DNA of 64,000 nucleotides from Candidatus Sulfotelmatobacter sp. (GCA_017883385.1 JADGNQ010000003.1:1-64000), one strand, 5' to 3'. Shown: positions 34,713 to 43,863, numbered from the stretch's first letter. Translations and numbers: made by a program. Notes: generated by a model not told the origin, from the letters alone.

Positions 34713-36671
34713 GTGACTGATCCGATTGCCAAGTCGAAGACACTCCAAGCCCGCGTTCTGTCGGGAAGCTTCGTATTGCTCTCGGCCTCGGGGCTTGCCA
34801 CTGCGATTAACTTTGCCTATAACATCGCAGTTGCACGCTTCCTCGGTCCTACTGCCTTTGGTCATGCCACGGCTGTTTACACTCTTCTCATCCTGATATC
34901 GGCGGTTACGCTCTCCTTCCAAATCGTGTCCGCAAAAGTTGTTGCGCAACAGAGTTCACTGGAGGGGAAAAGCGCGGTCTATCGAGGATTCCACAGAAGC
35001 GCATGGGCAAGCGGCATCGCGGTCGCGCTGGTTTTGCTGCTCTTTCGGAGAGCAATTGCGGACTATCTCAATTTGCCGAGTCCGATTCTTGTGGTTCTGC
35101 TTGCAATCGGTGTAGCGTTTTACGTTCCGCTGGGAACTCGGAGAGGCTACATCCAGGGCGCCTACGGCTTCCAACGTCTTGCTACCAATCTTGTCTTGGA
35201 GGGATTGGTTCGTCTCGGTGGATCTCTCCTGCTCATCATGCTCGGCCTCGGCGTGCCAGGAGTGGTTGCGGCCAACGCAGCCGCCATTGCGGTGGCCTAT
35301 CTTGCTGCCGTGCCGAAACTCGCGGCAGCGATTCCGCACGAACTGCACATCCCTGATGCGTTTCGCGAAGCACTGCAGGCAATCGTCTTCTTTGCCGGCC
35401 AGGTGCTCATTAACAATTGTGACATCGTCTTGGTGAAGCACTTCTTTCCTTCGACGGAGGCAGGACTGTACGCTGCCGTGGCATTGGTGGGGCGCGTGAT
35501 TTTTGCCTTTTCCTCTGCGATCGTGAATACCATGTTTCCACTCGTCGCGGGCACGCGCGATGAGGAGAGAAAAGGTCACGGAGTCCTCCTGACCTCACTA
35601 TTGCTCGTGCTAGGAATCGGCTCTGCGTTAGCCCTCGGACTGCGCCTGGCGCCCGCCGGCATTTGGACAACGTTCTTCGGCCCTCAGTTCGAAATTGCCG
35701 GGAAACACGGTCTCCCGTACCTACTGGCGTTGTACGCCGCCACGGCCGTCGTTTACTCGCTTAGCGTGGTGATCATTGCCTACGAGATGTCATACAAGAT
35801 CGCAAATACCAGCTGGGTGCAATTGGCGTTCAGTGGCGCTGTCGTCGCGGGCATCTGCTGGTTCCATTCGTCTTTACAACAGGTGATTTGGATACAACTT
35901 GTGCTGATGGTGGTTCTGCTCATTCTTGTCGCAGTGCCCTTCGTCCTTAGCACGTTGACCGGCACAAGACATGTGCAGCCAATAGCGGCTTCTCACGCCA
36001 TTAGGGTAATACGGCGAGTTTCGGAGGACGCGGTCATTGCCGATTTTTTAAAGACCGATTTCAGCAATTCCGCATTCGAAGACTACCGGGAAGATCTGCG
36101 CGCACTCGTGACAACTCCGAACCTTGACGATGCTGGCGAAAATGCAAAGCGACGTGCCTTGTTGTTCATTCGGCACTTTGCCTTGTGGAAAGAGCTGCCT
36201 CGGGGAACGGAATGGTTTGAAGTGGAGGTCCGAGCAGAAGACCTGGCCCAGATTCGAGTTTTTCCACGAGCTCTCTGGAGGAAGCTTGCCCGGGGAAACT
36301 TTAACATCCCAGCAGTTGCCGAACACCTGCGCACCTTTCGTAGCCACGATGTCGCCGAAGCCGCATTCCTATCTAAGATTGCCGCTCTGGGCCATGGTCT
36401 CGGCCAGGATGCGGACCCGGGCGCTGTACTTCTCATAGGGGTTAACGAAAGCGAACCCTTTACGATCCTGGATGGAAACCACCGCCTCGTGGCGGCAATC
36501 CTGACGTCGCCGGAGACCATATCGAAGTTTCGGTTCCTGTGCGGAATGTCACCGAGGATGACCGAGTGTTGTTGGTATCGAACGAATGTGGCAACCCTCT
36601 TCCGGTATGGGACAAACCTGCTAACCCACGTTGTGCACGATCCAGAAGCTGAACTCGCGCGTCTTTTGTAA
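34713..36671 (+). CDS. Wzx-like flippase fused to a C-terminal 'DGNHR' domain
   Basis: GTG 34713 starts a typical flippase N-terminus; the frame is open further upstream without a good start. Residues 1-430 have about 12-14 membrane helices of the polysaccharide-flippase/MATE fold (ARFLGPTAFGHATAVYTLLI, PSTEAGLYAAVALVGRVIFA). An extra 200 residues follow after GTRHVQP that are soluble and contain ILDGNHRLVAAILTSPE (DGNHR at 587-591). This DGxHR motif is the hallmark of the ParB/sulfiredoxin-like fold, some members of which bind nucleotides or act as small-molecule kinases. Similar stand-alone proteins occur in polysaccharide clusters. The fusion suggests a cytoplasmic sensory or enzymatic module on the flippase. 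Confidence 0.82.
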   Translation: MTDPIAKSKTLQARVLSGSFVLLSASGLATAINFAYNIAVARFLGPTAFGHATAVYTLLILISAVTLSFQIVSAKVVAQQSSLEGKSAVYRGFHRSAWASGIAVALVLLLFRRAIADYLNLPSPILVVLLAIGVAFYVPLGTRRGYIQGAYGFQRLATNLVLEGLVRLGGSLLLIMLGLGVPGVVAANAAAIAVAYLAAVPKLAAAIPHELHIPDAFREALQAIVFFAGQVLINNCDIVLVKHFFPSTEAGLYAAVALVGRVIFAFSSAIVNTMFPLVAGTRDEERKGHGVLLTSLLLVLGIGSALALGLRLAPAGIWTTFFGPQFEIAGKHGLPYLLALYAATAVVYSLSVVIIAYEMSYKIANTSWVQLAFSGAVVAGICWFHSSLQQVIWIQLVLMVVLLILVAVPFVLSTLTGTRHVQPIAASHAIRVIRRVSEDAVIADFLKTDFSNSAFEDYREDLRALVTTPNLDDAGENAKRRALLFIRHFALWKELPRGTEWFEVEVRAEDLAQIRVFPRALWRKLARGNFNIPAVAEHLRTFRSHDVAEAAFLSKIAALGHGLGQDADPGAVLLIGVNESEPFTILDGNHRLVAAILTSPETISKFRFLCGMSPRMTECCWYRTNVATLFRYGTNLLTHVVHDPEAELARLL

Positions 36672-36727
36672 AACTCCTCCTGAGCGAATTGCGCTCTTCA
36701 CCCCCTAGCGCAAACCAGTCTGCCCTC

Positions 36728-36749
36728 TACTGACAAGACAGGATAGACC
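36728..36749 (+). promoter_or_regulatory. 22-mer shared with the sigma factor upstream region
   Basis: TACTGACAAGACAGGATAGACC, 19 of 22 bases equal to the element at 19884-19905, lying 109 bases before the STAS gene start. See that entry. Confidence 0.4.
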
Positions 36750-36858
36750 CCGTGTTATCGCCAATCTAGAGTGTTAATAAGGCTAATTCTGTTGGGACTG
36801 CGCCATCTTCCGTCGTAAGGACCGAAAGAAGGGCATTGTTGGACTTGGACTCACGCAT

Positions 36859-37815
36859 ATGACAAGTGGAAGACTCGTTGCGGTGAAACAACTGCCGGAA
36901 AAGTTAAGCGTTAAACAAGGCCGCGGCTTTTTTCGCGAAGTGGAGTCTTGCCTGGAGGCCGACCGGCCTCGTGTAGTGCTCGACTGTTCCCAACTGCGGC
37001 AACTCGACAGCGTTGGAATCCAGGTATTGTTACGCTGCTTGGAAGAGGCCATGAAACGGAATGGCGACGTCAAACTCGCGGCAATCCCTCCGGGAGCAGC
37101 GGCGATTCTAGAGCGCACGAAGGTAAACCGTCTCTTCGAAGCTTTTGACAACACCGCCGATGCGGTGAACAGCTTCCACCAATTTCCAATAAAGTCGTTC
37201 CAGCCGGCTCGTGGGCACAAGTATTCAACCGCCGCCGTCATGGCGCTGCCTAATGGCCTTGAAGATAGTTCGTCTGACTCGCGCGAAAGGCCCCCAGTTT
37301 CGCAGGCAGCAACGAAAAGCCCCGACGGCTGGCTGAGGCGACAAATTGCCGGCTGCCTTTTTCTGTTGTTAGTTGCGCCGCTTGCGGCTGCAGCGCCATC
37401 ACCGCCGCAGGAGGCGAACCTCGGTCAGCAGGTCGGAAGCGAATCTTCTACCCAGGCCCCATCGCAGGACTCCGGCGGCGCCAAGAAGGCCAACACTGAA
37501 CCATCCCAGTCTGAAGCGCTTCCCAACAGTCCAGGCACAGAACGTTCGCAAGACCGATTGTCCAATGAGCAACAGCCCTCCCCGAAGGCGCAGAATGGCA
37601 CACAGGACCCCCTAGGCACGGCAGCGGCACCGTCTGTAAAGACAACCGGCGTTGCAGCTTCCAGACCAGCGGGAGCGGCCATTGCGCCGGCAAAACAGAG
37701 GCGAGCGCGCTCCATCCTGATCAAAGTTGGCGCCATCGTCGGTGCTGGCGTTGCCGTCGGAACAGTTGTGGCATTATCCAGCGGTAGTCCCAGCCGGCCA
37801 CCGGGCAGTCACTGA
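36859..37815 (+). CDS. STAS domain fused to a membrane-spanning Pro/Ser-rich tail
   Basis: 318 residues. Residues 5-108 are a STAS domain of the anti-sigma-antagonist type; the phosphorylatable position is S51 in QLDSVGIQVLL. After a linker, a hydrophobic stretch (AGCLFLLLVAPLAAAAP, about 157-175) resembles a signal peptide, then about 100 residues rich in Pro, Ser, Gln, Ala, then a second membrane segment (ILIKVGAIVGAGVAVGTVVAL). So a cytoplasmic switch domain appears joined in frame to what looks like a small exported protein. No anti-sigma factor is adjacent. The gene shares an upstream 22-mer with the ECF sigma factor. Either a true fusion or two former genes merged. Confidence 0.75.
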   Translation: MTSGRLVAVKQLPEKLSVKQGRGFFREVESCLEADRPRVVLDCSQLRQLDSVGIQVLLRCLEEAMKRNGDVKLAAIPPGAAAILERTKVNRLFEAFDNTADAVNSFHQFPIKSFQPARGHKYSTAAVMALPNGLEDSSSDSRERPPVSQAATKSPDGWLRRQIAGCLFLLLVAPLAAAAPSPPQEANLGQQVGSESSTQAPSQDSGGAKKANTEPSQSEALPNSPGTERSQDRLSNEQQPSPKAQNGTQDPLGTAAAPSVKTTGVAASRPAGAAIAPAKQRRARSILIKVGAIVGAGVAVGTVVALSSGSPSRPPGSH

Positions 37816-37856
37816 CGCAAGAAGAACGAAGCAACCCGGAGAGACACCCGCGGGAC

Positions 37857-38579
37857 ATGATTCAAAAAACCACTGCAAGCCGCGCCCCTAAATTAGTGAG
37901 CTTTTCTGGCATTGACGGCGCCGGCAAGAGCACTCAAATCGAAACTCTTCGTGTACGGCTGAGTGAGCTTGGCCTACGCGTTTCGTTGGTTACCTTCTGG
38001 GACGACGTGGCGAGGCTTACGCGGATCCGAGAAACGACTGGCCACACCCTGTTCAAGGGAGACAAAGGTGTTGGAACTCCCACGATGCCCGTGAACCGAC
38101 GAGACAAGAACGTACGCTCTTGGTACATGACAGCGGTGCGATTCGGTCTTTACTTCGTGGATGCCATCTCGCTCCGTATCGTGGCAACGAAAGCGCTAAG
38201 ATCGGATGCTGACGTCGTAATCTTTGACCGATATCTTTACGACGAACTCGCGAACCTGTCATTGCGCAACGGAATCCCGCGACTTTATGTACGGCTGCTG
38301 CTGATGCTCGTTCCGCAACCAGACGTCAGCTACCTGCTGGATGCCGATCCGGTTCAGGCTCGGGCGCGAAAACCTGAGTATCCGCTCGAGTTTCTCCACA
38401 GCAGCCGTGCGTCTTATCTGGCTCTAAGCGAACTCGTGGGCGGGATTACGGTCATCGCCCCGCAACCAGTTCAGGATGTCGGACGGCAAGTACTGCAACT
38501 AGCACTGACGAAACTATCTCCTGACGGGCCGGAGCTGTTCCCAACTTTCGCTCATACGGCACCGAGCGCCTCAGAGTGA
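37857..38579 (+). CDS. Thymidylate-kinase-like P-loop kinase
   Basis: 240 residues starting 41 bases after the STAS gene. P-loop SGIDGAGKSTQ (about 17-27), the DR-Y motif of the nucleoside-kinase fold in IFDRYLYDELANL, and a late DADPVQARARKPEYP lid-like stretch match the TMK superfamily. It is longer and more divergent than housekeeping thymidylate kinase (about 210 residues). TMK-like proteins recur in polysaccharide clusters, where their substrate is unknown. It sits between the STAS protein and the second surface-protein paralogue. Confidence 0.8.
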   Translation: MIQKTTASRAPKLVSFSGIDGAGKSTQIETLRVRLSELGLRVSLVTFWDDVARLTRIRETTGHTLFKGDKGVGTPTMPVNRRDKNVRSWYMTAVRFGLYFVDAISLRIVATKALRSDADVVIFDRYLYDELANLSLRNGIPRLYVRLLLMLVPQPDVSYLLDADPVQARARKPEYPLEFLHSSRASYLALSELVGGITVIAPQPVQDVGRQVLQLALTKLSPDGPELFPTFAHTAPSASE

Positions 38580-38611
38580 AACCGCAGTCTCGTCCGTACC
38601 TTCGGGGCTTC

Positions 38612-39910
38612 TCACTGGTACGTGAAGTTGAAGTTGTCCAGATACGTCGTGTTCGCCGACTGTTTGGAGTTTCCATCCATCTGGTAGTTGACCGTAATGC
38701 CCCACCAGTTACCCGGCGCGGAGCCCGGCGCATAGTGTTGGTTGATGGTAGTGGTCACTCCGTTCAGCGTTATCGACTGGAAAAGCAGGGAATTGTCAGA
38801 TTCCCGCTGCCCTTGAAGTATCACATGGTTCCAGGAATTGTTTACGGGCTTACAGGCAACGCCGGTCGCGACCCATCGCGCGTTGACGTTATCCCAAATG
38901 TCCCATTCGTTTCCACCCGCGACGCGGCACTGGTTGCCCCAAATCAATCCTAGTCCGTTGAAGTACATGCTGATGTCGAACTCCAGGACCTGTGTCACCG
39001 CGAGGTTCGTAGGGTAAAAGTAAGCGTCATAGGTGAAGTTGTGCAGAGTCGGAAGGAGCGTGTGAGCGGTGTCGGGTAGGCCCTGAGTCGAACCCTGACC
39101 GATCAGAGGAATGCTCCACAGAACGTCGGCATAAGGCGTAGTGCCGCCGAGATTGAACTGCGTAGAGTTCCCGCTCATGGAAGGGGAGTGAATCCCTTGC
39201 GTCATCGCCCAGGTAACCCCAGGGCACGGCGACGAACAGATGTCATAAGTTGGAGGCAATTCACCCCAACTCTTCCATCCCGCGCTGGCCTGCAGGTTGG
39301 AGAGTACATTTCCTGTATTTCCTCCCTGCACCGTGATCGCGATGGGAGTGTAAGCGGCTCCGCCACAATAGTCCCACTCCTCTACCACGGTGTGGTGGGT
39401 TCCTGCACTTAAGGTCAACTTGGTGTTCAAGCTCGCTCCACCCGCGACGTAAACAAGGGTGTTGTCCACGTAAATCCCCATGGAGGCGATACCTTTCGAA
39501 CAGGTAGTTGTGCTCGCTGTCGCCACATAATTCGTCGGCGAACCCACGTTGGCGTTGTTCGTGGGCGAAGTTACCCAAACGCCAGTTTGGCTGTTGACCG
39601 TGATCGCCACCGGTGTGAAGGTTGCGCCGCCACAGTAGTCCCACTCTTCCACCACAGTGTTGTGCTTGCCGGCATTGAGGGTCAAATTTGTGTTCAGGCT
39701 CGCCCCGTTGACGACGTAAACCAGCTGGTTGTCGACATAGACGCCCATGGACGCGACGCCCTTCGAACAAGTGCTCGTGGTCGAAGTCGCTACATATTGC
39801 GCGGGCGAACCAACTTGAGCGCCATTAATTGGGCTTTTGACGCTGACATTTGCGAACGCAGATGTCGCTAAGAGTAAGGACATGCAGATCGCGTAGGAAA
39901 AAGTCTTCAT
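38612..39910 (-). CDS. Secreted surface protein, two Ig-like repeats plus ConA-like domain
   Basis: 432 residues with a signal peptide (AICMSLLLATSAFA) and a strong GGAGG ribosome-binding site. Two near-identical Ig-like repeats (residues about 23-105 and 110-195) each carry STxTCSKGxASMGxYVDN and EEWDYCGGA, with a conserved Cys pair for a disulfide. The C-terminal 230 residues match the C-terminal domain of the protein at 21020-22258. Transcribed convergently with the kinase gene. Likely a cell-surface or matrix carbohydrate-binding protein made alongside the polysaccharide. Confidence 0.75.
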   Translation of the reverse strand: MKTFSYAICMSLLLATSAFANVSVKSPINGAQVGSPAQYVATSTTSTCSKGVASMGVYVDNQLVYVVNGASLNTNLTLNAGKHNTVVEEWDYCGGATFTPVAITVNSQTGVWVTSPTNNANVGSPTNYVATASTTTCSKGIASMGIYVDNTLVYVAGGASLNTKLTLSAGTHHTVVEEWDYCGGAAYTPIAITVQGGNTGNVLSNLQASAGWKSWGELPPTYDICSSPCPGVTWAMTQGIHSPSMSGNSTQFNLGGTTPYADVLWSIPLIGQGSTQGLPDTAHTLLPTLHNFTYDAYFYPTNLAVTQVLEFDISMYFNGLGLIWGNQCRVAGGNEWDIWDNVNARWVATGVACKPVNNSWNHVILQGQRESDNSLLFQSITLNGVTTTINQHYAPGSAPGNWWGITVNYQMDGNSKQSANTTYLDNFNFTYQ

Positions 39911-40420
39911 TTTCGCAAACCTCCGGCTTCTTGTGTGGAACGCGTACTTGTGGAATCACAAGTTCTGAGTTGCTTGATGAATGGACTAGGCCCGACGCGA
40001 GCGGGACGTTGCCCCTTTTAGGGTCGCTGGTCGATCACATCGCCGGAGATTCAACGACGTTAACCAGACAGTAATACAGGGTTCCCGGGAGGGTCAACAA
40101 GAAAGGCCTCGGCGACTACTCGATAGTTCCTAGTCCTTTGCGCTCGTCGAACCGCACTGACTCCTGGATCTCTCGATGCGGTGGGGTTGCAGCCAGTAAT
40201 AAGGCAAGCGAGGCGTGCGTTTTTCGCGAATTTGCTGGGAAAGGCGGACAATTTGCGGCGCATCCCTGCAAGTCTGGTGCTGGAACAAGGCGGGCGACTT
40301 CTTCGGCATTCAACGCTGACCTGGGCGTCAGGCTATGCACCGATCTTGCGCAAAAACAATGGGGCGACCATCCGGCACGAGCGCGCCGCTGGTTTGGCCG
40401 GTTCGGACTGCACTCTTAAT
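39911..40420. other. Intergenic region, no supported gene
   Basis: About 510 bases. Open frames exist on the plus strand (for example from 40181) but have no ribosome-binding site and no recognisable motif. I looked for a cyclic-di-GMP riboswitch before the surface protein (minus strand) and found no matching core. Confidence 0.4.
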
Positions 40421-41308
40421 CTACTTGTCGGGAGCTGAGTTGATCGTGATTGCCTTGGCCACGTAGCGAGATCCGTCGAAGTCTGCGGTTAATGTAACAT
40501 CCGCACCTTCGTGGAGCTCACGGCTCATCGGGTACCGAGCGGAATCAAAGAATACATCATAGCGTTTGTCGTCCCGTGGATCGACCACGACCAACAGCCC
40601 GGAGTGCAAGTCAAGGAAGGCGACATTCCCAACGAACACAAAAGTACTTCCCGGAGTTGCGAGGATAGCGATCTGGCTGGCCACACCATGACCCTTATTG
40701 TCGGATTGGAAGTTGACTGAGATCAGAGTCCCCGTGGCTAGGTCCGAGGAGCCAATATTCGCGGAGGAGGCTGCCTGACCCTGGCGAATGACCGCGGTGC
40801 CGGCAGGCACCAGCAGTTGGACGGGTCGCCGAGATAGAGCGTCGCGCACCGTCAATTCACGATCGGCAGGATTGTAGTTCATCACCTGACCTTGGCACTC
40901 GCCTTCTGGCGACCCCGACAACAGGTGGACGCTGCGAGCAAACACCGTGGCTCCGTCCAGCACTGTCTCGACCGACACATGGTCGCCAGGGTGCAGATCG
41001 CGCAGCGTGCTCTTCTGTCCGTTTCGATAGACCTGGGTACGTTCGTCAAAGAGAACCTTCAGCGGCCGTCCACCGAACACATTCAGTGTGAACTGGTCGC
41101 GAACGCGGTCCACCCCGCGAATTGCGCCCCCTATGACAGTGCTTTTTCCGCGGGGCATGGGGGGCAGGCCCGGCGGAGCACTTAACGTGCTCTCCAGCTT
41201 GGATACAGGCTGAAGTCCCTGATCTTGTCCTGACTTCGGGCCTGCGGACGACGCTGATTGGGCAAATGCCATGCTGCTGAGAATGGCTACGGCTAGAAAA
41301 CGACCCAT
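40421..41308 (-). CDS. Secreted DUF5666-type protein
   Basis: 295 residues, signal peptide FLAVAILSSMAFAQS. Repeating small beta-barrel units follow the DUF5666 pattern: IRGVDRVRDQFTLNVFGGRP with LHPGDHVSVETVLDG, then VMNYNPADRELTVRDALSRR with TGTLISVNFQSDNKG, and a third from VGNVAFLDLHSGLLVVVD to EGADVTLTADFDG. These OB-like modules are common in acidobacterial secreted proteins; their function is unknown. It is divergent from the TPR gene at 41471. Confidence 0.7.
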   Translation of the reverse strand: MGRFLAVAILSSMAFAQSASSAGPKSGQDQGLQPVSKLESTLSAPPGLPPMPRGKSTVIGGAIRGVDRVRDQFTLNVFGGRPLKVLFDERTQVYRNGQKSTLRDLHPGDHVSVETVLDGATVFARSVHLLSGSPEGECQGQVMNYNPADRELTVRDALSRRPVQLLVPAGTAVIRQGQAASSANIGSSDLATGTLISVNFQSDNKGHGVASQIAILATPGSTFVFVGNVAFLDLHSGLLVVVDPRDDKRYDVFFDSARYPMSRELHEGADVTLTADFDGSRYVAKAITINSAPDK

Positions 41309-41470
41309 TTAGAACACCCTCACCTGCTACCTGGATTGTCAGCGTCTCTTTGATGGTCTGAAGTGAAAAGCAGTGGCCTCAAAGTCCCTTCTCGCAGCAA
41401 AAATGTTGCATTTTGGCGGACAACGCATTCCTGTCCTTTGCATCCAATTCACGCTCATAAGGCACCAGAC

Positions 41471-42658
41471 ATGCTTGGTAGACGACTAGACTTGCTGGCG
41501 GTAATTGCAGTGATCGTGAGCTTGGGATCCCTCAACGCCTGGGCAGGTGACCTCAAACTCACCATCCCAAAGCGAAGCACACTTACGCTGGTCCAGCGTC
41601 TCAATCGTGATGGGGTTGAAGCCCTCCGGAAGCAACAGTACGAAAAGGCCGAAACGCTCTTTTACAAGGCTTATCTTTTCGATCCCGGCGATCCTTTTAC
41701 ATTGAATAATCTGGGCTATATTTCTGAACTGCAGGGCCAGTTGGAACGTGCACAAAAGTTCTATAGCCTCGCGTCGGAACAGGCGAGTGATGCGGTGATC
41801 GACCGCACCAATACGAAGCGTTTGGAAGGAAAGCCCATGCGGGACGCATTCGGCAGCCTGAACGACGTCCCCATGCAGGTCAATCGCATGAATGTCGAGG
41901 CGATTCGGCTGTTGTCAGGGGGCCGGACGCCAGAGGCAGAGCCCCTCCTAAAGCAAGCGCTGGCTCTAGACCCGCGGAATACATTCACCTTGAACAATTT
42001 GGGTGTTGCCAATGAGTCGCGAGGAGATTACGACCAGGCGCTGACCTACTATATGGCGGCTGCTGATTCGCACTCCTCGGAACCAGTTATCGTCACGCTG
42101 AACCATGCCTGGAGAGGAAAACCGGTCAGCGAGATGGCGGCCGATAGCGCGAGACAACTTAGAGCACGCATCCAACGCGCAGCAACCGACCAGGCACGGG
42201 CCACCTTGCTTGCCGTGCATGGAGTCTCAGCCGCGAACCGAAATGATTGGCCTGCCGCGAGGCACGACTTTCTCCAGTCTTACTCTCTTAATCCGAACAG
42301 CGCATTTTCACTCAACAATGTAGGTTATCTGGCGGAAAGGGATGGCGATCTCGAGACCGCGCAACTCTTCTATGCAAGGGCCCGAAAGTCCGAAGACGCT
42401 AACGACCGCGTTGGACTTGCCACCCGGCGTTCCGCCGAAGGGAAGCACCTTTTTGCAGTTGCCACCGATAGCGACCAGAAGGTTGGCGACAAGATCGTCC
42501 TGGAAAATCAGGCCAGACGCCGGCAATCGGGTCCGATCCAACTGAAACACCGCGACAACACGCCTGTGGCCGAAGCCACGGTGTCGCCAGGGGCGGCTCA
42601 CTCGTCAGTTGGCCCGGCAACCGTCTCAGAACCACCAGCGTCGCGGCCGCCCCAATAA
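41471..42658 (+). CDS. Secreted TPR protein with three long repeats
   Basis: ATG 41471 opens a signal peptide (LLAVIAVIVSLGSLNAWA); 395 residues. Three copies of a unit of about 100-120 residues recur, each with DPxxxFTLNNLGYxxExxG and a following Y-x-x-A pair (YLFDPGDPFTLNNLGYISEL; LALDPRNTFTLNNLGVANES; YSLNPNSAFSLNNVGYLAER). Between them lie NTKRLEGKPM / NHAWRGKPV spacer motifs. Tetratricopeptide proteins of this type act as periplasmic scaffolds in polysaccharide export. The next gene begins 23 bases later. Confidence 0.75.
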   Translation: MLGRRLDLLAVIAVIVSLGSLNAWAGDLKLTIPKRSTLTLVQRLNRDGVEALRKQQYEKAETLFYKAYLFDPGDPFTLNNLGYISELQGQLERAQKFYSLASEQASDAVIDRTNTKRLEGKPMRDAFGSLNDVPMQVNRMNVEAIRLLSGGRTPEAEPLLKQALALDPRNTFTLNNLGVANESRGDYDQALTYYMAAADSHSSEPVIVTLNHAWRGKPVSEMAADSARQLRARIQRAATDQARATLLAVHGVSAANRNDWPAARHDFLQSYSLNPNSAFSLNNVGYLAERDGDLETAQLFYARARKSEDANDRVGLATRRSAEGKHLFAVATDSDQKVGDKIVLENQARRRQSGPIQLKHRDNTPVAEATVSPGAAHSSVGPATVSEPPASRPPQ

Positions 42659-42681
42659 CACTGATCGATTTGTTGCCAAAT

Positions 42682-43797
42682 ATGACAAAAACATTGTTTC
42701 CTCTGGGCTCGAGTAAGTCTCTGATCGCCCTTTCCCGACTTCTGCTGCCGCCGGGCCTCGGCAACGCGCCACTTCCGGACACGCCTGCGGAGTTGGACTG
42801 CGGTGTCGCAGACATTAGCCAGGAAGAATTTGGAGACATGTTGGCATTGGCTAACTCCCATCACGTGGTAATGCGCGGGTTCGAGGCCTTTCTCCAGATC
42901 GTGCGCCACGCAGGGGACGACCGCCGCGCAGAGTGGGCGGCAACTGCCCTGGCGGCTGAGGGTGCGCGTATCGAGAACGCGCTGTCGTTCTTGCAGTCAA
43001 TTTGTGCCGAGTTTCAAACGGAAGGATATGACGTCACGGTAATAAAATCGCTTGATCACTGGCCCGATCTCGGCAGCGACTTGGATCTGTACACGAATGC
43101 AGGCTCGGATGATGTAATCCGACTTATGACGCGGAGGTTCGAAGCACAGCTTGCGGCGCGCAGTTGGGGAGATCGCCTGGCGCGCAAATGGAACTTTGAT
43201 ATCCCCGGATTACCCGAGGCGGTTGAGATTCACATGGGTCGCTTGGGTCAAACGGGAGAACAAGTTGGAATCGCCACGTCCTTGGCCAGGCGTGCCGGGC
43301 TCGTTCTGTTAGGAAACCGCTGGTTTCGTGTGCCCGCTGCGGTGGATCGTTTGATGATCTCCACTCTGCAACGAATGTACCGCCATTTCTATTTCCGGCT
43401 GTGCGACATCGTGGACACTGCCACGCTGTCGGAGACGAGCGCCATCGATTACGAGGAACTGCGTTTTTCGGCCAAGGTCGCCGGGATATGGAAGGGCGTC
43501 GCCAGTTATCTTGCGATCGTGTCGGACTACCTGAAACATTACCGTGGTCAAGGTCTTGATCTCCCGCCCTTCGTGAGGGTCTCAGCGCGCTTCGGCGGCG
43601 ACGACATTCACTTCGGCCGAGGCTTCTTACGTATCCCGATTATGCCGCAATCCGCCAAGCTCTATGGGTCGCAATTGACGACTTTGCTGCTCAATCGGGA
43701 GTTAAAGAACAGCGTCCGACTTAGTTTGTTGCCATGCTTGGCCACTGCAGCCGCGGTGGGGCACAAGATCACGGGAAGTGATAAGGGGATCTGGTAG
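42682..43797 (+). CDS. Nucleotidyltransferase-fold protein (NTP_transf_5-like)
   Basis: 371 residues. The nucleotidyltransferase core is in VIKSLDHWPDLGSDLDLYTN, where D-L-D after a glycine-serine turn gives the metal-binding aspartates of the pol-beta-like fold; VEIHMGR supplies a further strand. Long helical segments before and after are typical of the uncharacterised NTP_transf_5 group, which occurs in polysaccharide and exosortase-type loci. Target and nucleotide are unknown. ATG 42682 is preferred over the TTG at 42670. It is the last gene of the plus-strand polysaccharide block. Confidence 0.75.
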   Translation: MTKTLFPLGSSKSLIALSRLLLPPGLGNAPLPDTPAELDCGVADISQEEFGDMLALANSHHVVMRGFEAFLQIVRHAGDDRRAEWAATALAAEGARIENALSFLQSICAEFQTEGYDVTVIKSLDHWPDLGSDLDLYTNAGSDDVIRLMTRRFEAQLAARSWGDRLARKWNFDIPGLPEAVEIHMGRLGQTGEQVGIATSLARRAGLVLLGNRWFRVPAAVDRLMISTLQRMYRHFYFRLCDIVDTATLSETSAIDYEELRFSAKVAGIWKGVASYLAIVSDYLKHYRGQGLDLPPFVRVSARFGGDDIHFGRGFLRIPIMPQSAKLYGSQLTTLLLNRELKNSVRLSLLPCLATAAAVGHKITGSDKGIW

Positions 43798-43863
43798 TCC
43801 GACGGATTGCGACCTAAGTATCTGAACTGCTCTGACGGTTGGCCTTGAGTTGTGCTTCCGGTT

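Noticed and set aside
39911-40080. Possible cyclic-di-GMP riboswitch before the surface protein at 38612-39910
   Set aside because: The minus-strand leader has a GGGGCAACGTCCC-like stretch but not the conserved GEMM core, tetraloop or receptor.
40138-40438. Plus-strand frames of 85-93 codons before the DUF5666 gene
   Set aside because: Two overlapping frames of similar length, no ribosome-binding site and no motif.
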